A DNA stretch of 64,000 nt from Atrichornis clamosus. Lineage: Eukaryota; Chordata; Aves; Passeriformes; Menuridae. Positions 1 to 13,432 of the stretch are shown here, piece after piece. Position numbers and translations under genes: made by a program. Below the pieces are notes generated by a model. It did not search any database. It worked only from the letters and a program-made list of their open reading frames with translations, and was not told the origin of the DNA. The number at the start of each line of letters is the position of its first letter. The first letter of the stretch is position 1. The DNA is taken from contig WBMZ01000341.1 of assembly GCA_013400975.1 (NCBI GenBank), forward strand, positions 62,001 to 126,000, read 5' to 3'.

Positions 1-3000
1 TTCTTTCAGCCATTAGACTTGTATCCCTTCATTCAAATCATCAAAACAGTCTGGTTTCACAAAACACTATTGTTTAACAAGTTTCCCAATATTAGGAGGA
101 AGGTTGAGAGATTAGATAACTGTCCATGCAGCACCAGTATTAAAAATAAAACAGCTTATGAGGTTACAGTTTGTATTAATAAGGACTGGGGGTTCTTTCT
201 TTTTTTTAACATCCAATTCGTAGAATTTTAAAATCTTTATAACAATGCATTCACGTAATATTGTTCTAACACTCAGATGAAGAGGGGTTTTGGCTATGTT
301 TTTTTGTTTGTTTGTTTTTCTGGAGGGGACCAGGCACAGGGGGACCCGAGTAACATTCTTCAAAACTTTCAGTAATTAATTTTCAAAACTTCCACCGTAT
401 TTACCAGATGGATTGGGGTTACTCAAGTCCCAGCTAAACCTTGTGAATTATTTCATCAGGCATTAACCTGAACACTCAGTTGCTGGAAAATGAGACTATC
501 ACATGAAGCACCTGCTTACAAGCAACAGAAAGCAATGACCAGAGTCATGAAACCGCAGTGGGGGAATTTAGAACATGTTTTGACTAAAAGAAACTAAGAT
601 CAACTTAGATTTTACTGAACATTAGGAACATAAAAGTGAACACAGTAGTCCAAACCAGAGACTCTGCCAACACCCATGGCAGTGCAAGGTGTTCAAGAAA
701 TGTCTGGGACAAGTATAGAGCAGTATTTTATTTTGAGTTCACATAATAACCTGAGACTGGCAGTCTTATTGAACTAGGATTACAAATGCAAAGCCATGCC
801 TTTCAATGAAGTTTAGCCTTTCTTCCATTACTGTTTCACTGACCCTAGGACCAACCTGCATTCTAATATACACACAAATTATACCATCAGAGCAACAACT
901 TTTCCAAAAGTCTTTCATTCCCTGTTCCCACCTCCCGCGCCAACCTTCTCAAGTTGAATAATTTAAATAAACATAATCTCTTCTCCTGTGGAAACTCAGA
1001 CAACTGCATCTAAAGAAGTGCAACCAGCAGGTTCAGGGAATTGATTCTCCTCCTCAACTCTGCTCTGCTCTCGTAAGACCTTCCTCTGGGTTGGGGTCCC
1101 CAACGTCAGAAGGACATGGACCTGCTGCAGACCAGCTGGAGCACTTCTCCTATGAAGACAGGCTGAGAAAGCTGGGGTTGTCTGAGCCTGGAGAAGAAAG
1201 AAGACTCCAGGGACACGTTATAGCAGTCTTCCAGTACCTAAAGGGGCTTCAGGAAAGATGGGCAGGGACTTTAATGGGATAGTGACAGGACAGGGGGGAA
1301 CAGCTTTAAACTGAAAGAGGGCAGGTTTAGATTAGATATTAGAAAGAAATTCTCTACTGTGAGGGTCGTGAGGCACTGGAACAGGTTGCTCAGGGAGGCT
1401 GTGGAGTCCTCATCCCTGGAAGTGTTCAAGGCTATCCTGGATGGGGCCTCAGCAACCTGGTGCAGTGCAAGGTGTCCCTGCCATGGCAGGGAAGTTGGAA
1501 CTACATGATCTTAAAAGTCCCTTCCAAACTAAATCATTCTATGACTCTGTGATTCTATGACTTGACTTCTCTCCTTCTGGGTAAGGTTGTTGGATGTGTC
1601 ATGACAGTAGTCTTACTTTTCCATCACAGTACCTTAAGTTTGCTTGAATATGTTTAAGTGAAAGCAGAGTTAAAGTTTTTGTATTTTTTCAGTATGTCCT
1701 GATTTCCAGTTTGACTGCAACATTTTTTTAAAATATGTTTTGTTAAAGAAACCTTGCTTCTGGAGTAAAAAGTATCTGGAAACACTTGTTCTTCAAGACT
1801 TCAAAAACAAGGAGGGTTTGCACCAAGTTTCCTATGGCAAACACTCCATAAACGTGATCAAATATAAATATAAGCCTCTTGTTGCCCTTAACAAATCTCT
1901 GAAAGCTTCTTAGTGAATTATATGAAGACTTAAAATAAACTGGTTTCCAGTGCTTCTGCCTCCACACCTCATCGAGTCTACAGGAACAGTCTTGATTCCT
2001 AGCAACTTTATTTTCATTCATTTAATTTTCATTGTGGACTTGAAAACCCCAAGTCCTTCATCTTCACACTTCCTGATTTCAATATTCAAGCTTTCTGCCT
2101 CAGTTCCATTAGATAAAAATGAATTCAGACTAAATAAAAACATTTCTCAGATGCTGCATTCATGCCACAACTTCAACTCAAGTGTTTCATTACTTGCAAA
2201 AGCAGTCAAAAAGCACCATGAAGATAATAAAAGTAAATTGACTTTATATGGATCTTAAAACCTAAGCAAAGATTATTAATTTTTTTCCAAGTTTCATTTC
2301 TTACAACATGGCATACTAGTTACACAGAAGGACTTTCAAATGTGAATGCATCAATAGAGGTGGATAAGAAAGTAATAGCAAGTTTCATTCCAAGTGACTG
2401 CTGCTACTCCCAGTGCAACTTAAAAACCATGTCAAATTGAACAAGGCTTGTGGTCTTAGTCCATGACACTGTCATTTAAATTTTAATTAATGCTTAAATA
2501 TAGCTGAACTAAAATAATTTATAACTTCTGTCCAAATTTTCTGTATTTAGAAGGAAAAAGCTTGATTTATGTTCAAATAATAAATTATTTCATGTACTGT
2601 ACAGTCTCAATTTAGAGTGAAGTATCCAAAAGAGCCTAACATGGGGCATTCACATTATAAAAAATATGTTGTTATTGTTGCAACTTGTGACATTTACTGA
2701 AAGTTGATACAAATGTTGCCTTATCTCCTACTTGTTTGTGTGTTACATTTTTCAAAAACTCATCTAAACAGTAAATGTAACTTTAGCACATATACATATG
2801 CCAGCTAGAAGAGATATTAAGACCAGTATGAGTCAAATTAATTCTATATTTATTTCCAAGGAGAATGAACTAAATGGCTGGAAAAATCCTGATAATTTAG
2901 ATTCTGAAGCAAGTAAGTAATATAAAAAAAGATATCAAAAATTATAGCTGAGGAGACAGGACAGTGTCACTCATGCCCATTAGCTGGGAATGAAGTGGTC

Positions 3001-3259
3001 TTTTCACAGTTTTGTGACACTAAACCAGAGGAGAACCAGAATTCTGACATATAAACACCAAGAAGTAACAACCGCACATGTGCTTTGCCTTGCTGTATTG
3101 GCTCTTTTCATTTAGCTAGTCCAAGAAAAAAGGAGAGATGTATTTCAAATTTGTGAAGCATTAACAGTATTAAGTTACCTCAGTGCAATTATTCTATAGA
3201 GAGGTTAACATTTGTGCAAAGCAGTAACCTGATAAGAGTTACACCCAAAACCAATATAC
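1..3259 (-). other. SMAP1: SMAP1 intron 5 (partial)
   Basis: Apart from the CR1 copy, this is AT-rich unique-looking sequence with short poly-T and TTTG-type runs (for example around 300-316). I searched it for the next SMAP1 exon (Lys/Glu-rich linker, then a VDLLGLD-type segment) on the minus strand and saw neither. No other feature is supported. Confidence 0.7.
1096..1561 (+). mobile_element. CR1 LINE, 3' end
   Basis: This is typical CR1 3' sequence: the CCTGGAGAAG region, the GGGACTTTAATGGGATAGTGAC segment, TTTAAACTGAAAGAGGGCAG, GGCACTGGAACAGGTTGCTC, a 'cctggaagtgttcaagg' block and a terminal ATTCTATGACTC-type tail. It is 5'-truncated, as most CR1 copies are, and carries no intact ORF. 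It lies in SMAP1 intron 5, antisense to the gene. Similarity to young CR1 subfamilies is fairly high by eye, but a subfamily cannot be assigned without alignment. Confidence 0.93.
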
Positions 3260-3334
3260 CTCTGCTTTGCTCTTCTCAGCAGCAGCTTGCAGAGAAGGAG
3301 AAGATGCCAAAGGCTGAGCAGCATCAGATGATAT
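3260..3334 (-). CDS. SMAP1: SMAP1 coding exon 5 (residues 139-163), probable cassette exon
   Basis: This 75-nt exon (25 codons, phase 0 on both sides) encodes ISSDAAQPLASSPSLQAA followed by AEKSKAE. It matches the human SMAP1 segment with the SSPSLQAA core, which is 27 residues long there by my count. As I recall, that segment is present or absent between human isoforms. The acceptor is TTTTGTACAG and the donor is GAG|GTATAT. It lies after the ArfGAP domain and before the Lys/Glu-rich linker, so it probably adjusts linker length rather than catalysis. The bird exon is two codons shorter. The next exon (the KEKKKEEKKREKE-type linker) is not visible between 1 and 3259. Confidence 0.92.
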
Positions 3335-5606
3335 CTGTACAAAACAGAGGAAAAAAAATGAGAAAGAAAATAAGCAAGAACAGCTGGGAAGGAAGAGAGC
3401 AGAGGCAGCTAAGACATGATTTTCATTCCTTTTTTTTTTTTCAGTAATCTTGGTGGTGGTGGTTACACAACATAGAAGAAACATAAAGCGGAGACAAAGT
3501 ATTTAATTTTTTTTTTTTGAGTACAATATTTAAAGGAAATATTTCAGGTACAAAAGTGTGACTTATAATGAAATTCACTAGAACAGAATGCAAGAAAGTG
3601 AATCTGGATAAGATCATATCACAGGCCTAAGAAAAATAATTAGGTTTCATCCATTGTTCAATTTTTATCCAGTGTAACTACTGAAATATTAATGTCCTGA
3701 AGCATGAAGGCAGTGTCCCAGAGGAGGGGGGGAGAAGAGAGTGCCTTTGTTCTTGTTCACTGTAACAGAATATTTTTATTAAGAGGAATGCAAAATAACT
3801 CTGAAAGTTTAACATTAATTAAAGTTCTAATTAACTCTTCTCTAAGAGCACTCCAAGTATATAAAGAGCTTAGGGTTAATATAAAGCCATGTCTTAGCAG
3901 CTGCTTGATAGATCTCCCAGACAAGTGACACTTCTTTTCTAGGTATTGGTATGTAAACTTGCTATTAACACCACTAGACTTGCAGAATTATCCAAAAGGT
4001 GTTAAGTTATATATGCAACAGATACAGTTTGCTCAAAAAAATAGGGTTTTGCTAAAGGCTTTTTCATACATCTTCCTATCCTTTTTTTTTAATGCATAGC
4101 TGATCACTTTAATGGAAACATTATCTTTCTATTCCACTTATTATAAAAATGCAATTGAAATACATTTTCCAACTATGTAGAAGATCTTCAGAGCTATAAA
4201 GCTGACACTTCTACACTGCCTTGCATCACCTCTACTATCTAGAATGAAAATTTAGAAATAAATGAACCTGTAACAGAGCAGGTCATTATGATGGACGAAA
4301 ATGAGCAATTTAAATGACATGTTTTTACTTAGTTTAAAAAAAGTAGCTTGCACTAAATGGAAAAAGAAAGCTGACAAAAAATCCCACCCTATCTCATGTC
4401 TAAATACCCCATATTTCTTACAGAAAATCCTACCAGTACCTTTGCTTATACAAATGGAATATTCATAGAGTTTATATATTTAGTATTTATATAAACTCAG
4501 AAATCATACTTATGCTGGAAGGTAGTGTAGAGCTGCAGGAAAGATATTTATAAGGTTTAATTTTAAAACCAAATTTTACCTGCAGAATGAAACAGAATCC
4601 TCACTTCTAAATTTACTGTTTTAAAATCCTCAGGATATTAGCAGAGTTATGGATATATCTGCTGCAATGAAGCAGTTTCTCATACAGTAGCATTCTGTTG
4701 CTATAGGAACACTGGAATCCTGTTTATTCTGATTGCACCACATTGTAACCAAATAATGTCAGAAAAATGATTATGTAACTATATAATATATTGAACTATG
4801 AACTCTAACATCATGCTCCTTACTGAGATTGCAATTAGAAGCAAATGTGTAAAATTCTGATAATGAACCATCTCAGGCATACTTTCAAGTTGCTAAAGAT
4901 ACAATGGGATTTTTGGTTTGGGGTTTTTTCATCCTTTTGTATACTTTGGATTTTAGGAGAGTTTGAACTTGATAGCTCTCACATGTGAACAGGAGGTAAC
5001 AGCTACTTGCAACACAGAACCAGGTAAGCAGAATTTCATTTAGGGGTTAGGGGGAGAATCAGCACTATAGGTGTTTGTGTCAATTTCCATCCTCCCATAA
5101 TAGTTCTCAATCTGCAAATCAGCTTCATAAATTAAAGGATTATCTAACCTAGAAGAAGGCAATCCTGTGAATGCCTGAAAGCAATTATAGTTTTTGCAAA
5201 TCAAGTAATGGAATCATAGAACCAATGAAGAGGCATCATGCAAGCTATAAGCAGGAGACAAAGTGAAAAGCAGTTGCTGTCTAGCCTGGGATATGGAACA
5301 GGATGTACAAGTTGAGAAATGCCCAAGCACAATGTTTAAAGACACCCAGCAGCACTACAACCACTTCAGGCAAAAAAGAGCACTTGAAAGCACACTTCAC
5401 ATATTCAAATATTCAACTAAGTAAGAGTACAAAAGACATATGACTGAACCTAATCTTTAAGAGAAAACACATTACAATGTATAAAGAACAGATTAAGTTT
5501 ATATAATGAGAGCAACAGTACAAGGTTGAGCTGCTGAACAGCTTTATCACCACTGCATCGTGTTGAATTTGTTATCTGCCAGGCTGCACCAGATAAAGCA
5601 AGCTGA

Positions 5607-6185
5607 ATGAAAAAATCCAATCAAACTGAGTGGCTCGACAAAGCTAAACATGTAAATGTTGTCTACCTAGAATTTTATAATGACTTTGACACCATTTTCC
5701 AGAGCATTCTCCTGGAGAAACTTGCTGCTCAAGGTTTGGACAGGGGCACTATTCTCTGGATACAAACTAGCTGGGTGGCCAGGCCCAGAGCCTGGTGGAG
5801 AATGGAGTCACATCCAGAGAGGCCTGTCACCAGTGGGTTGCCCAGGGCTCAGTACTGGGGACAGTTCTGTTTAACATGTTTCTTTATCCAGGATCTGTAT
5901 GAGGGGATCGAGTGCACCCTCAGTCAGTTTACAGATGTTACCAAGCTGATCTGACCTACAGGAGGGCAGAAAGGCTCTGCAGGGGGATCTGGGCAGGCTG
6001 GATTAATGGCCCAAGGCCAATGCTATGAGGTTCAACAAGGTGAAGTTCCAGGTCCTGCACTTGGGTCTCTTGGGGAATAGAGGCTGGAAATATGCCTGGG
6101 AAAAAAGGATCTGGGGATGCTGCTTGACAGCCACCTACACTACTCCATGAAAGCCCAAAAAGCAATTCCCAATCATATTCCAGAT
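5607..6185 (+). mobile_element. CR1 LINE fragment, C-terminal reverse transcriptase part
   Basis: Plus-strand translation from about 5640 to 5953 gives a decayed CR1 ORF2 segment: SILLEKLAAQGLDRGTI, RPVTSGLPRAQ, YEGIECTLSQF. The usual YADD-type catalytic position of this family (FADD in CR1 copies) reads FTDV, and a stop follows, so it is dead. Downstream it continues as CR1 sequence (GGTTCAACAAGG, CAGGTCCTGCACTTGGGTC, CTGGGGATGCTGCTTGACAGC). Both ends are truncated and the 3' tail is missing. It is antisense to SMAP1, in intron 4. Confidence 0.92.
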
Positions 6186-7795
6186 TCCAAGTAAAAAAGC
6201 GCACACTGATCTACTCTGATAACATGTTTGCATTATGCTCTGGAAAGCTGTCAGCTAAAGACATCCTTGGTTATTGGCACTTTAAAGTACCAGACAAAAC
6301 CAGTGGTGACCCCTGCAACCAATCATACATACTGCTAGAAAAAGAATAAAGTTGTGTGCTTGTGGGCATTACCAATGTATTGCAGAATGACAACTAGCAT
6401 ATGAATACATCATTTTAATTTTTAACTTAAGAGTAGTTGGGTCTTTTGAGTAAAAAATTAATTCAGAATTGCCTAGAACAGGGAATGGAAGGCAAGGAAC
6501 TGTTTCTTAAGTTTCCACATTTCTCATATGTCCACAACATTTTGATCGCGTTTCAGACCTGAAGACCTGCAGTCATTTAAATTTTGGCAATTCTTGAATC
6601 TCTTTCCATTTTTTGTGTTTTGTGACTCCTTTTTAGAAAGACAATACAGCAAAAGTAACCATTCTGCATAACGAAACTCAATACTGTCTTTAAAGCATCC
6701 TGTACCTTCAGTGCTAAGCAGGAAATTACATACACATGCAATAGTACCGCAAGACTTAATTTTCGCCTATGCTCTGTGAGAAATTCTTTGGTTCACAAAA
6801 AATAAAAGATCAGAAAAGAAAGAACCTGCAGATGTACAGATTAGTCCAGTTCCCTGTCCCTTTTACATGGCAGTGTACCTGTCTCCATTTTCTCCCTAAA
6901 GCACGTCTACCTATTAAGTTTTTACTTAGTAGTGGCACTACTCAAATACACGCTAAGTTAACAGGTCATGTAAAAGTGACAATACAACAGTAGTTGGCCC
7001 AACGTCCGGATGCAGTCTGTGCACCAGACTACTATTTCAAGTCAAAAAAGTAAGCTTTAAACACGAATTAAAGTTACCAGAAAACATAACATACAAAATC
7101 TTAGAATGATTTTACTTTAGTTCAGTTTGTACTAACATGACTGTGATGGTACATAACAGGCACACAAACACTATCAGTCAGTAAGGTGTAGCTACTAAAG
7201 TTTTTGTTTTTCCAAAATCCTGCTCTTGATGTAATGCATGTCATTATTTAGCCTTTTGTTAAAAAGGATTCAAGTTGAAGCTTTAGAAACCTATACTAAG
7301 CTTCCATTTAAATATGAAATGCAGGGTGCTATCACACACAAGATTCAAGGAATTAAAAAATGAGGGCATTATCAAACCATTCAGGAAGTTTGTAGTTAAA
7401 TACAAAAGTGCCCTCGAGTGGCCAGTTTATACATGCACAATATGCAGGGAAATAACCTAAACGAAGAAGATTCTGCTTTCATTTGACAGGTTTTAAGTTC
7501 AGCTGCTACATATGTTTTCTCATTTCAGCAGACTTTTGACCTTATTACTGTAGATCTGCAGTGAATGTTGACAACACTAAAATCAGCAATTTATCATAAG
7601 CAATAGCAATTATAGACTATTAGATGCATATAAACATACGATCAACTGCTCAACACTTTTTAAAGAGGTTTATTCTTGAAATACTGAAAGGAGCATAAGA
7701 ATACTAATGTACTAATAATAACACTTATCTAGGAACTTTTGGAAGTTCTTTAGGCTAACTGGCAAGGCATTTTTAAAATTACTAAAATGTTTCCC

Positions 7796-8362
7796 TGTGC
7801 TGGTTTTGGTTGGGGTAGAGTTAATTCCCAGTGGCTAGTACAGGGCTATGTTTTGGATTTGTGCTGAACACAGGGTTGATAAAATCAATCCTGTTGTATT
7901 GTTGAGCAGGGCTTACACAGAGCAAGGCCTTTTCTGTTTTTCACACAGCCATGCTGGGAAGGGGGCTGGAGGTGCCTGGGAGCTTGGGTGGAGACACAGT
8001 CAGGACAGGTGACACAAACTGACCAAAGGGATATTTCAGATCAGATGACACCATGCTCAGTATATAAAGTGGGTGGAAGAAGGAGGAAGAGGGGACATTT
8101 GGAGGGATGGCATTTGTCTTCCAAAGGCACCATTACGTGTGATGGGGCCCTGCTCTCCTGGAGCTGAATGAACACCTGCCTGCCCATGGGAAGCAGTGAA
8201 TTAACTCCTTGTTTTGCTTTGCTTGTTCACACAGCTTTTGCTTTCCCTATTAAACTATCTTCATCGCAATCCACAAGTTTTCTGGCTTTTACCCTTTTCA
8301 ATTCTCTTCCCAATCCTGCTGGCAGGGGAGTGAGCAAGCAGCTGCTGACTGGGTGAAACCAC
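7796..8362 (+). mobile_element. Avian endogenous retrovirus solo LTR (plus orientation)
   Basis: It begins TGTGCTGGTTTTGGTTGGG and ends near TGAAACCACA, a TG...CA arrangement. It carries the usual landmarks in order: a GCTATGTTTTGGATTTGTGCTG block, GAGCAGGGCTTACACAGAG, CTGACCAAAGGGATAT, a TATATAAA box (8061-8068) and an ATTAAA poly(A) signal (8249-8254). No gag, pol or env sequence follows, so it looks like a solo LTR left by recombination. I could not confirm a target-site duplication by eye. It inserted into SMAP1 intron 4, opposite to the gene. Confidence 0.88.
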
Positions 8363-9129
8363 AAGACTCCCCTGTTCCATGCTGTAATGCTGCTCACCAT
8401 AAGAAATGTTCAGAGTCCCATGTTTCACCAAACAGAGCAATAGCTGGCTTTCAAAGAAGCCAGTACTGCTCTTCTGCCAATATTGTGAACACATTTGCCA
8501 CTCCTCCATTCCTTCAGAGTGACCATCCCTGTTACAGCAATAGGGTGAAGTGTATGCACAAGCCAGACATAGTTCTGAGTATGTGCAGAGCTATAGACGT
8601 TCATAGTATTTGCATCAAATAGAGATGCAATCATATTCTGGGAAATACAGACATATTTAATAGACTTGAACACAAAATATTTTTTTCCAACTCTAACCAA
8701 GACATTGCCCCCCATTTCCCCTGTCCAGCCTAACCACTGTTTTCTGTATTTGTTCCAGGGAAAAGTGTCTTTAGTGAGAATTTCCCAACACTTCAGAACA
8801 ATACCTTCTTTTGCCCCAAGTGTCTTTTTCTGCTGCATGCAAGATCATTTACATTTTCATGATCCATGTTAAATTGGCAGTGTAGTCACTAGAGATTTCA
8901 TCTTTGGCAAAGTTTTGTTTACTTGGACACAGCAAGTTGTAGGTATGTGGTCCAGCTGTGTGAAGTACTCCTCAAATGAAAGTACATATGGAAGTGGGGA
9001 AAACAAGATTCTGCATGTGGGAGCTACTGAGAATGCAGCTGGCATACTGAAAACCCACAGTCTGGCTCTCCAGCTCCTTCATTGTAACACTGCTTGGCAA
9101 GTGGCTCTGACAGGCAGTCACTAGTGGTA

Positions 9130-9655
9130 CACCCAGGCATTGATATTGGACATGCTTGCATCATGGCCAGTTCTGGGCTCACAAGTGCAAGAGAGACAAG
9201 GGCACACTGAAGCAAGTCCAGCAAAGACACACTAAGATGATTCAAGGACCTTTAATCACCTTTCAGACAAGGAAAGGTTTAGTGAGTTCAGATTGTTTAG
9301 CCTGGATGAGAGAAAGCTGTGGGGTGGGAAATGGGCAGGGAACACAGACTAAGGCAGACAAACTGCTGCCTGTGGCATCCAGAAACAGGACCAAGAGGCA
9401 CTGAACACAAATTGAAAAACAGCAAACTCCACTGAAACATAAGAGTTTTTTTTTTTTTTTTACTTTGGAGGTGCTTGAATACTGGAACAGGTTATCCAGA
9501 GAGGTTGTGGAGTCTCCAGCCCTGGAGATATTAAAAACTCAATTGTACTTAAGTCTAAACAACCTGTTCTAGATGACCCTACTATGAGCAGGGAAAACTG
9601 GATGATGTCCAAGGTCCCCTTCCAACCTGAGATATTCTGCAATTCTGTAATTCAA
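9130..9655 (+). mobile_element. CR1 LINE, diverged 3' end
   Basis: The sequence follows the CR1 3' order: CAGTTCTGGGCTCACAAGTGCAAGAG-type block (about 9170), GTCCAGCAAAGACACACTAAGATGATT, TTTAGCCTGGATGAGAGAAA, a GAATACTGGAACAGGTTATC block, CCAGCCCTGGAGATATT and a degenerate ATTCTGCAATTCTG tail. It is more diverged than the copy at 1096-1561. A run of 16 T (9446-9461) has expanded inside it. It is non-coding and antisense to SMAP1. The upstream limit is uncertain; 8950-9129 might be part of an older copy. Confidence 0.8.
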
Positions 9656-12600
9656 CCCATTCTAACAAAATTATCTTGAAAATAATGTATGCCCCCTTTC
9701 ACTACCCCTGCCCTCAAGTCATAATTCTTGTATGGTGTTTCAGGGCTTCCTATTGATGCCTCTCTTGATTGGCATATTTTAAAAACACTTCGTATCACTT
9801 CATTCAAAAGCTTTTCATAGACCACTAAAAAACCCAGTAGACTTATTGCACTGTTTGGAGGGGTAATCTCTCTCCATGACAATGATGGAATGCTTCTGAA
9901 TGCTGGCTACCATAAACTTTAAGTGTTCACATGCCCTGTCATACCCCAATTTACACATCTTAAGCAGCCTACATACCTTACTTTAATGCAGTTAATGCAT
10001 TACAGATTCAATCTCCTTTATGATAACTTTCTGGAAAGTGTGCCATCACAATCTCTAAATGCACATCACATTTTAGCCAGTTGTCTGTTTGAGTTCATAC
10101 TTCTTAAATTATACACAGTGTCGTAGGAAAACATGAAAAATGTACACCCATTAATCTTTTTCTTCAGTGAACTTAAGAACTACATGAAACTTCTGCTCCA
10201 TGCATAATTCACACCCTTTCTTAAATATAGAAACTTTGTTTACTATTCTCTAAATATTGTCATGATTTGACAATATGTCCCCACTTCATGGAGTGGAATA
10301 GATTGTACCAGTTCATAATTTTTGAGACAAAAATTTTTGAAATCTACTTCAGTTGAATCACCATCCACCCTGAATAAAGCAATTTCCATCTGCATTCTCC
10401 TATATACTTATTTTTATTAAGTTGCAGAGATTGTTTGTGATGATACTTTTATACGTGCTCAGTACAGTGACCTCACTGCTTTTCCTCATTACTTGCACGG
10501 CATAAGGGTCATTGTATTAGATGATAAAAACCAACCAATAGTTGAAGAAAGGTTGTCTTATTACTTCACTAGGTTTTACATGAAAGAGGAGGTGCTAAGT
10601 TTTTTAAAAATTTGGAAATGTTTGCTTCAGACTTGATTTCCTGAATCTCTGTGCAACTTTAGTACACTTAACTTAGCAGCATGCAGATACAGTCAAATTC
10701 AATTATTAGAGTTGTATACCAGAAACAGCTTCATTAGTGCAGTCCTGTGTCTCAAGGAGTCATCTCAACAGTTGTTACTCAACAGCATATTGTAGACAGA
10801 TTTTATTATTTTTGGAACCTTGGTTCTAAAAACTGCACATCTCCTCTTGATTTATTGGTAAACTGTGTAATCATCCACTTCAAAGCTGAAGTCTTCTAGA
10901 CAGTAATTTTGGAAGATTCTTACTGACTTTGCAAAACCTGAAACAAACAGGGTTTGCCATTTCTCTTGGTCACTGCATCTAAGATCATGAGCCTCATTAA
11001 CAACTGTTCCTCCACATAAATCAGTTGCACAGCTCTCATATATATGGGACTCAGTACAGAGATCGTCAGTCAAGATGAATACTCTGTTCAGACATTACTT
11101 TCACAAAACCAAACACCCCAAAGCATGTCTCCAACAAGGCTCCCACTTGCCTCACTTATATTTACTCCAACTGTTCTGAAAAAATCCATGAATTTAAGCA
11201 TATGAGTTCAGATTCTTGGGGAAGGGTGTTTGTATAATTGTAAGCTGTGCTCTTCTAAGAGTGCTCCAGGAGAAAAACTAAAGGAGCATAAAGAGTTTAA
11301 AGAGAGTCCAAAGCAAGTAAAAGGTTTAACAGTCTTCAGGACTAAGACAGACAGAGAAGAAACTGTTCTGCGTGCTTTACCCTTTAGTTCTAGGATTGTT
11401 GTGTCTAAAACACCCCTATGATGAATATAAAAGAATATGCCTATGCTTGAAAGTGATGATCAGGTACAATTTTGAAGTGGAATGATACTCCCGAACAGTT
11501 TCATGTCTGCATTACCTAAAGGACAGTTAAAACCTACAAAATCAGCTCACTCTACTTGACCTATGGTAACTGTAGTTAACTACGGAAGCAGTGCAATTCC
11601 CACTTGCATTGTACAAGCTTTCAAGGATAAGTGAAGTCAAACAGCACGGAATATTGCACAGGAAGCTGTTCTTGTTACTGTATCTTAGATGTACCATTTA
11701 TAAAGATGTCCTAATTGTTTCATTGCTATGTAAGTTTGTTTTATTTGATTCGATGCTGTACTTTACATCATTCATAGCTTATGTATGCCTAAAAATCGAG
11801 AACGGGCTTTGGCAGAAGATTTATTCCAAGACAACATCATTATGCTGAAGATACTTAAAATACATTTACTTGCTAACAGCTACTGCTGCTAAGTTGATTA
11901 TTCAAAGAGCAAAACCAGCTCCTGCCAATAAACAATACCACATCACTTGTGTTATTCACAGGACAAATACATATACATTGTTCCAGGATGTCAGCCTCTC
12001 AGATCCTTCTATAAATAAGCCACAAGCCTGCACCGTGTGTGAGCAAGAAAATGAGAGTAACTATTTACTGACAACCCACTTAAAACAGCTGAGTAAACTG
12101 TACCACACATTTAGTCCTGAACAGTGACACAGAACCTGCATCTCACATTTTTCCAAAAATGATGGATTAGAAAACTTTGAGATATATGCATTTTAATAGA
12201 TTTTAAACTTTTTTACATCAAGTTGCTTTCAGTAAGCATTATTCTAATTATATTTGATTTCTACATAAATGCATTATTCTATTTAAAAATGTAACTAGCC
12301 AATAAAACCACAGATTTTTTTTGCCCATAGCTTTATCCCGCATCACTTCTCAGTGAACCATTAAAAAAAATTAATTTTTCATATTTGCATATTTTTAGTC
12401 TGCATGTTTGATAGCACTACCAGCCTCTGCACTAATTTTGTTATTATAGTGTGCAACTCTAAAAAACAAACTTCAAAATACAAGTCTTGTCAGAAAACAA
12501 AAAAAATCTCATATAATTAAGAATAGTTAATGAAAAATTTGTAACAAAAGATACATGAATACTGACAAACAAAAACTGAGCCTTGACATATACTCCTGGG

Positions 12601-13432
12601 CTTCAAAACACAGAATACATTCACAGAGATACACTGCTAGATAAACTTGAAAAGCTTATGAACTCACAAAAATTACACTAAGGAATATTGTATGGCAATT
12701 TTTAAGATTATCTATTCAAAACAACTTTTACAGTACGGGAAGCTTTTACCACAAGCAACTTGCAACAGTGGACAAAACCCATGAAAGCGTCTTAAATTCT
12801 TACACGTCACCTCAGTGAAATTACCACATCAAGCAAAGTGACCCTTAGAGCATTGCAAGTCTGTTTGTGCACTTCTGTATCACCTGTTTATACCCAGAAA
12901 AGATTCATTTTACTAAAAGACAATAGATATATGCATCTCCAACTTAAACTGGTCCTAATCCAAGCAGGAGGCATTTCCGTTTCAAAGGTGGTAACAAAAA
13001 GTGTGTAAAAAACTCACGTCCCCCTAACAATGATAATTTCTATTAAAAATAGGACACAAGGTGCTCTCTGCAAAAGTAAGTAGTGTAAAGTTTTCCAGAA
13101 GAGCTTGCCATGGTGTAGCACTGACACCCCACCAGCACAGTTCACAAGAACTGTTTTCATTCACTGTTACTCATCAAAGTATCATACTAGTGAGTGCTTG
13201 GATGCTACCAAAACATTGTGCAGGGGGCTGAAGGCTACAAGCAGCAAACTCCCCCTTTCTTCACAGTTGCCCCTCAGTTACCACAGAATTTTACCCACCT
13301 TCTGGCAGGGTAGAAGAAGGGAAGGTATCTCAGATGTCATTAGAACTACAAAACAAAAGCTTTAGAAATTGTCACCTGCACAGGGGCATGGAAACACATA
13401 CCCCTTCCTCACACCATTCTTCTCAAACTTCC

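Noticed and set aside
5205..5235. GGAATCATAGAACC string resembling a CR1 end
   Set aside because: There is no flanking CR1 sequence on either side.
7796..8362. Target-site duplication for the LTR
   Set aside because: Flanks TTCCC and AGACT/TCCCC do not give a clear exact direct repeat without shifting the end, so none is claimed.
8425..8838. 137-aa minus-strand ORF next to an LTR
   Set aside because: I see no recognisable family, no splice sites and no start context. Its length is near what chance gives in 64 kb on six frames.
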